Positions 59,526 to 64,000 of a stretch of DNA of 64,000 nucleotides are shown here, piece by piece. Source of the stretch: CAVXSP01 sp963724645 (lineage in GTDB: Bacteria > Acidobacteriota > Vicinamibacteria > Vicinamibacterales > SCN-69-37); contig CAVRVJ010000003.1 of assembly GCA_963724645.1 (NCBI GenBank), positions 372,001 to 436,000 on the forward strand, in the 5' to 3' direction. Position numbers and translations under genes: made by a program. The notes below the pieces were generated by a model. It did not search any database and had not been told where the DNA came from. It was given only the letters and a program-made list of their open reading frames with translations. Each line of letters starts with the position of its first letter. Position 1 is the first letter of the stretch.

Positions 59526-61446
59526 ATGCTGGCGCGACCGTTGGAGATCACGCTCTCTCGTCTTGCAGACGTGGCGTGGCGTGGATTTCAAGCGATCAAC
59601 CGACGCGTTCCATCCAAGAGCTTTCAGCCCGCCTGGGCGCCGGGACCCCTGCTGAAGAGCTGGGAACGATCGTCGCCGGTGCTGGGCTGGCCCCGAACCA
59701 CCGATTCCTTGTGTCCGACCTGCGTGCGCGACGCGCGCGAGCGGATTCTGTCGGGTCAGCTTGACGTCGAGCAAAATCGTCAACGACCACACCGGCGAGA
59801 TCAAGGCGCAGATTCTCGAGCGCGACGGGCGGATCGTGATCGAAAAGACGTGCCCGGAGCACGGGACGTTCACCGACGTCCTCTCGATCAGTCCAGAATT
59901 TCTTGCGCGCATCGAGCGATTGTTTCCCGGGCGCGACTATCGCGCGGCTGCCGGCACCCTCCACAATCACGGCACATCATCGATCAAGTACGGCCGCGGC
60001 TCGGTGCTCACCGTCGACCTGACCAACCGCTGCAACATGATGTGCGATCCCTGTTTCATGGACGCCAATCAGGTCGGCTACGTGCACGAACTGACGCTGC
60101 CCGAGGTGAAGCAGATTCTGGACGACGCGCTGTCGATCAAGCCGCGGCGGCAGTTGACCGTCCAGTTCTCGGGCGGCGAGCCGACGATCTCGCCCCATTT
60201 TCTGGACGCCGTCGCCTACGCGCGGGCGATCGGCTACTTCAGCGCGCAGGCGGCGACCAACGGCATCCGATTCGCCCAGGATGCCGGATTCGCGATGGAG
60301 GCCGCCAAAGCGGGACTGCGGATCGCCTACCTGCAGTTCGACGGCGTCGGCGAGGACGCCAACGCCCACCGCAAGGTCGGCAATCTCTTCGAGGTCAAGT
60401 TGCGCGCGATCGAAAACCTGTTTCGCGCAGGCATCGACGTCGCGCTGGTCGTCACGATCGTCCGCACCGTGAACGACGATCAGGTCGGACCGATCATCAG
60501 GTTTGCGGTCGACAACTGCGACAAGATCAGCTTTGTCTCGTTTCAGCCGGTCTCGTTTACCGGCCGCGACGAGGACATCAGCGATGAGATGCGGGCACAG
60601 CGCCGCTACACGCTCTCGCATCTGGCCGAGGACGTGAAGCGCCAGACCGGGGTCACCGAGCCGCTGCGCGACTGGTTTCCGTTGTCGGCGGCCGGCGCCG
60701 TCTCCGACGTCGCTGACCTGGTCAACGGGCCGGGCGAGCAATGGGGCACGATGAAATGCGGCTGCCATCCGAACTGCGGCACCGGCACCGCCCTGCTCGT
60801 CAGCAAGAAGACCAAGAAGTGGGCACCGCTCGCCGACGTCGTGAACGTCGAGCGGTTTTTCGACGATGCCAGGCAGATGGCCGACGCCGGCCGGGGCCGC
60901 TGGGTCACGAAGATGCAGGCCGCGCTCAGCCTGCTCCGCAATTACCGGCCCGCGCGCGCGCCGGAGGGCTTCCGGCTGGCCGATCTCGTCAAGAAATTCG
61001 ACAAACAGAGCGGCGGGACTCTGGGTGGTGTCGGGATGCCGCCCGACGGTAACCGGAAGTCGGACGAGTGGCTCATCCTCTTCATTGCCGGGATGTGGTT
61101 CCAGGATCTCTGGACGTACGACTTCCGCCGTACCGAGATGTGCATCATTCCGTACGCGACGCAGATGGGCGAAATCTCGTTCTGTGCTTACAACACCGGC
61201 GTCGGCTGGCGGCACATCGTCGAGAAGATGCACCAGAGTGCGACCGTCGCCGAGTGGTACAAGGCGCACGGAAAACACGCTGTGTACGCAAATCCGCGGA
61301 AGGCCGTCCCGCTCCAGCCGCTCGGGCAGCCGATTGCGTTGACGATTCCGAAAGATGGGCGGCTCGTCCCAGTCACGATGAAGAAGACGGCGCACGAGTC
61401 GCCCTCCCGCACGCCGGACATCGTGCCGACCATCAATCCGGCGTAG
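59526..61446 (+). CDS. Radical SAM protein resembling tetraether/membrane-spanning lipid synthases (one frame break)
   Basis: About 640 residues. An N-terminal CxxC (LCPTC) and CPEHG motif (IEKTCPEHGTFTDVL) suggest a rubredoxin-like metal site. The radical SAM core carries NRCNMMCDPCF (CxxxCxxC), QFSGGEPT and LQFDGVGEDANAHRKVG. Later Cys-rich segments (MKCGCHPNCGTG and MCIIPYATQMGEISFCAYN) can hold further iron-sulfur clusters. This set matches the Tes/COG1964-type family that links lipid tails. A one-base break at about 59765 (after SGQLDV) must be bridged. Start ATG 59526 is my choice; GTG 59490 lies in the hairpin. The lipid neighbourhood supports a C-C coupling role; specificity is inferred. 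Confidence 0.72.
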
Positions 61447-62002
61447 GCAGAATCCTCCTCACGCGCTCGCCGACCCGAATCCGGCCGGGCGTCACCACCC
61501 TGGCGTTGATGCCGCGAAGCTGAAGCTGTCTGCCGAGCGCCGAGTTGACGAATTTCATCGCGTCGAGCCCGAATCGACTGACGAACTTCTGGCACCCCGT
61601 GTGGGGCTGACTCGTGACCTCGATCACGGCCGATTCAAACGCCAGGCGTGTGCCAGGCGGCACATTCGCCTGGCTCAGATCGAGATCAATGAACAGCTGA
61701 TCGCCAGCGAGCGGCCACCGCGCCGGATCCTGCGCGACCAGTCCGATGACGCGCGTGTTCATGATGTTGAGCTGCATGTCCGGGTGCGGTGCGCCGTCAG
61801 CGGTTCGGCTGCTCTTGCGTGCCATCCAGGTGTCGCCGACGAGCCCGGCGGCCAGATCGAGCGTCCCTTCCACCAGGACCTCTCGCGCGCCGACCGCCGG
61901 CCGCCGCACGATCAGCTTCAGGACTCCCTCACCCTTCGGCGACTGACAGATCGTGTCCAGTCCCGCTTCCAGTTCCTGCATCGACAGATGTTTGCCGTCC
62001 AT
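61433..62002 (-). CDS. MOSC-domain protein
   Basis: 189 residues from ATG 62002. The MOSC core shows LKLIVRRPAVGAREVLVEGT, GLVGDTWMARKSS, QLNIMNTRVIGLVAQ and the conserved Cys in SQPHTGCQKFVSRFG, followed by LRGINARVVTPGRIRVG. MOSC proteins bind or transfer sulfur or molybdenum cofactor-linked groups; the exact substrate is not known. The gene converges with the radical SAM gene, overlapping its end by 14 bases, and is probably not part of the lipid cluster. Confidence 0.85.
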   Translation of the reverse strand: MDGKHLSMQELEAGLDTICQSPKGEGVLKLIVRRPAVGAREVLVEGTLDLAAGLVGDTWMARKSSRTADGAPHPDMQLNIMNTRVIGLVAQDPARWPLAGDQLFIDLDLSQANVPPGTRLAFESAVIEVTSQPHTGCQKFVSRFGLDAMKFVNSALGRQLQLRGINARVVTPGRIRVGERVRRILPTPD

Positions 62003-62122
62003 TGTGCCCGGGCGTCTCAGCGCCGACGCTTCGTCGCGGCCGGCCGTTCCGGCGCCCGACGAGCCACGTTCTGCCATGCGAGGGTCAACGCTTCCCCAAG
62101 CGTCTCTTCGTCCACCGGACGG

Positions 62123-62485
62123 TCACCGCCGGCCTTCCTGATAGACGCCCAGAAGATTGCCCGCCGGATCGTGAAACGTGGCGTAGGCCGCGCCGCTGTC
62201 ACCGATCGGCGTCAGCGGCATCGCGACGCGGCCGCCGCCGTCCGTAATCTTCTTCAGCGTGTCCGCGACGCTGTTGACCATGATGTGGACGGTCAGGCTG
62301 ACGTCGCGCGCCGGCGGCCGCCCGAGGACCCAGGTCCCGCTCACGCCGCCGATGGCGTCGTCGAAGGCGGTTGAGCCGTCGCCGCGCGCTCGCACGTCCC
62401 AGTCGAAGATTGTTGAATAAAACTTGGCTGACGCCGCAATGTCGGTGGCGGGGATTTCGATGTAACAGATTTTGCCGTGGGGCAT
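62123..62485 (-). CDS. VOC-family (glyoxalase/bleomycin-resistance fold) protein
   Basis: 120 residues: KICYIEIPATDIAASAKFYS (first beta-alpha-beta with metal-type His/Glu position), DWDVRARGDG, then VHIMVNSVADTLKKITDGGG and FHDPAGNLLGVYQE at the C-terminus. This is the typical VOC repeat. Such small proteins bind or isomerise many substrates; no specific activity is suggested. It is 17 bases from the pyrE stop in the same direction. Confidence 0.88.
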   Translation of the reverse strand: MPHGKICYIEIPATDIAASAKFYSTIFDWDVRARGDGSTAFDDAIGGVSGTWVLGRPPARDVSLTVHIMVNSVADTLKKITDGGGRVAMPLTPIGDSGAAYATFHDPAGNLLGVYQEGRR

Positions 62486-62501
62486 GACCGCACTCCCTCC
62501 G

Positions 62502-63071
62502 TCAGTTCCGCGACCCGGGCTTCGTCACCGCCAGGCCCTTCGCGCATAGGGGACAGGCGTCAGGTTGATACGTTGGAAGCAAAAGGCTCACGAGCGACCG
62601 AAATGGCACATCGAGCGTTGACTGCCCGCCGCTTCGGTCAATGATTGAGCCGGCCGCAATCACCGTCGCGCCGGCCTTGCGGGCCACATCCATCGTCTCA
62701 CGTGTGGAGCCGCCCGTCGTCACGACGTCCTCGATGACCACGACGCGATCCACGGGCGAGAGCGTGAATCCCCGGCGCAGCGTGAGCGCGCCGTCCTGGC
62801 GCTCGGCGAAGATCGCGCGCACGCCGAGCGCCCGCGCCACCTCGTGACCGATGATCAAACCCCCGAGGGCCGGCGACAGCACGGCCGTCGCACCGGACGC
62901 TGGCAAGCCGGACGCCAGCGCGCGTCCCAGGGCCTCCGCATTGGCCGGGTACTGGAGTACGAGCGCGCACTGCAAGTAGCCGGAGCTGTGCAGCCCGGAG
63001 GTCAGACGGAAGTGGCCCTCGAGCAAGGCGCCTGAGGAGCGGAAGAGATCCAGGACAGCAGATTGATCCAT
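62502..63071 (-). CDS. pyrE: Orotate phosphoribosyltransferase
   Basis: 189 residues with the PRPP-binding motif VVVIEDVVTTGGSTRET and HFRLTSGLHSSGYLQ at the N-terminus. GGLIIGHEVARALGVRAIFA and the loop AERQDGALTLRRGF hold the substrate. It joins orotate and PRPP to give OMP in UMP synthesis. The C-terminus has CPLC, perhaps a metal or disulfide site found in some PyrE relatives. It is downstream of the S9 peptidase remnant and reads the same way. Confidence 0.92.
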   Translation of the reverse strand: MDQSAVLDLFRSSGALLEGHFRLTSGLHSSGYLQCALVLQYPANAEALGRALASGLPASGATAVLSPALGGLIIGHEVARALGVRAIFAERQDGALTLRRGFTLSPVDRVVVIEDVVTTGGSTRETMDVARKAGATVIAAGSIIDRSGGQSTLDVPFRSLVSLLLPTYQPDACPLCAKGLAVTKPGSRN

Positions 63072-63079
63072 GAGTCCAA

Positions 63080-63642
63080 TTATTTTCGTAACGTCTCTTC
63101 AAACAGACTGAGTATCCGTTTGTATTCATCCGCCCAGCTGGTCTTTTCCGCGAACGTGTGATTCTCGACCGGGTATGGCTCGACCGACCAGTTCTCCTTT
63201 CGGCGCTCGATCAACGGGCCACCTTCGCGCCGGTGCGGGTCACTGGACGCCGGGCGCCGCTCGCGACATCAACGATCACGATTTCGCCGTTCTGGACCGT
63301 GAGCACCCGGCGCCTCGCCCCGTCGAATTGACCGGACGGCACGACGTCGGCGATCGTGCGCGCCTGTTCCGGAGTCAGCCGTCCAAGGCCGCTCCCATCC
63401 CGGTTGACGAACCAGGTCGAGGCCAGAGTCTCGTCCGTTTTTTGCCAGGTAAAATAGATCTTCGACGAATCGGCCGACCACCGCACCGCGCTTGGCGCGG
63501 TCCCGACGAGCTTCGGGCCGCGCATGATGCCGTCGACGGTGAGGATAAGCGGAGCGGCCGGACGAGCAACGGTCGACTGCCGGGCGGCCGATGGCCAGCC
63601 CGCCCCGAGCGTCAATGCAAGAATCAGGACGATTTTGGGCAT
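63080..63642 (-). pseudogene. Fused remnant of an S9 (prolyl oligopeptidase-like) peptidase
   Basis: The first 144 residues (from ATG 63642) are the signal peptide and N-terminal propeller start of an exported S9 peptidase (PLILTVDGIMRGPKLVG, WSADSSKIYFTWQ). The frame stops at 63211. In another frame, from about 63208 to 63080, the last 42 residues of such a peptidase follow (LIERRKENWSVEPYPVENH, WADEYKRILSLFEETLRK). The catalytic Ser and Asp regions and most of the propeller are absent. This looks like a large internal deletion that joined the two ends. An assembly collapse is less likely because the junction has no repeat. Confidence 0.75.
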
Positions 63643-63767
63643 GAGCGAACGCCCGGTAGTATAAGTCGCCAAGCGAACCGTCACGGTTCGGCCATCGTCT
63701 ATACGGAAGGTCACTTGAAGCCAGGTGCTTCCCCGGACCATCAGACAGAACGCCAGTGGAGCCGAAT

Positions 63768-64000
63768 ATGTCCAAATTGATCGCAGTCATACTTTTGTTT
63801 CTGGCGGCGGCCGCGCCTGCCCTTGCGCAGCAGCCGGCCCCGGCCGCTCGCCCCGCTGATTCAGGTGTCACGCTTCAGTTGTCGATGGAGCAGGCGGTCG
63901 CCATGGCGCTCGAGACCAATCTGGGACTGAAAGCCGACCGGCTCGGCGTCAATGTGGCGGACCAGAACGTTGCGCTCGCGCACTCGGCGTTCCGGCCCGT
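63768..64000 (+). CDS. TolC-like outer-membrane efflux protein, 5' part
   Basis: The start of a gene cut by the window edge. A signal peptide (MSKLIAVILLFLAAAAPALA) and mature segment LSMEQAVAMALETNLGLKAD with the next helix VNVADQNVALAHSAFRP are the first repeat of TolC-family channels. It starts with ATG after GGAGCC. It probably serves an efflux system in the next window; no partner is visible here. Confidence 0.85.
   Translation, partial: MSKLIAVILLFLAAAAPALAQQPAPAARPADSGVTLQLSMEQAVAMALETNLGLKADRLGVNVADQNVALAHSAFRP

Noticed and set aside
40525..61446. Ladderane-type lipid cluster as an explanation
   Set aside because: Radical SAM genes and ketosynthases fit, but the desaturase-like genes and multiple ACP/FabZ copies typical of ladderane candidates are missing, while the LolA, MMPL, GT2 and AMP-ligase set is characteristic of aryl-polyene-type export clusters.
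62017..62202. Small open frame downstream of the VOC gene
   Set aside because: Its first half is the VOC gene in another frame and the rest has no start or family pattern; it may be a decayed tail of another gene, but I cannot support it.

Overview
The window is GC-rich bacterial chromosome, most likely from an acidobacterium (Vicinamibacteria-like). The pointers are FtsX/MacB-type permeases paired with PadR regulators, a pair of von Willebrand A-domain proteins of the kind common in Acidobacteria, and a protein kinase with a membrane tail. This placement is inferred from gene content, not from a marker gene. No rRNA, tRNA, CRISPR array, phage or insertion-sequence transposase is visible.

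Layout. 0.3-4.6 kb: a sensor kinase/response regulator pair, divergent from a frameshifted MacB-like permease. 4.9-7.3 kb: a secreted protein and a membrane Ser/Thr kinase. 7.6-14.1 kb: two leftward transport units, each led by a PadR regulator (one FtsX-like permease; one ABC-2-like exporter), each with a palindrome upstream. 14.2-17.7 kb: a Tat-exported sugar isomerase-like protein overlapping a c-type cytochrome. 17.9-32.7 kb: cca, a PLP dehydratase, an acyl-ligase/ACP/acyltransferase fusion, infA, a DEAD-box helicase, two VWA proteins, an SDR, a spermidine-synthase-like membrane protein, a BRCT/TPR protein and glucokinase. 35.5-40.4 kb: the housekeeping block truA-uppS-cdsA-dxr-rseP, read leftward.

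The main point of interest is 40.5-61.4 kb. About 18 tightly packed genes hold a type II fatty-acid/polyketide-like set: a ketosynthase, a catalytically dead ketosynthase partner, a ketoreductase, a dehydratase, an ACP and an AMP-ligase. With them are an LpxL-like acyltransferase, a glycosyltransferase, a LolA-like carrier, an MMPL exporter, two methyltransferases, a polysaccharide deacetylase, a PHP phosphoesterase, a very large predicted outer-membrane protein, a B12-type radical SAM enzyme and a second radical SAM enzyme resembling the tetraether/membrane-spanning lipid synthase superfamily. The core resembles aryl-polyene clusters, but the accessory genes suggest a different, probably glycosylated and radical-modified, outer-membrane lipid. 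The right edge (61.4-64 kb) has MOSC, VOC and pyrE genes, the fused remnant of an S9 peptidase, and the start of a TolC-like gene.

Thirteen single-base frame breaks occur in otherwise well-conserved genes, eight of them in the lipid cluster. They look more like assembly indels than decay. Several short self-complementary GC-rich elements are scattered between genes, and one lies in frame inside a gene.
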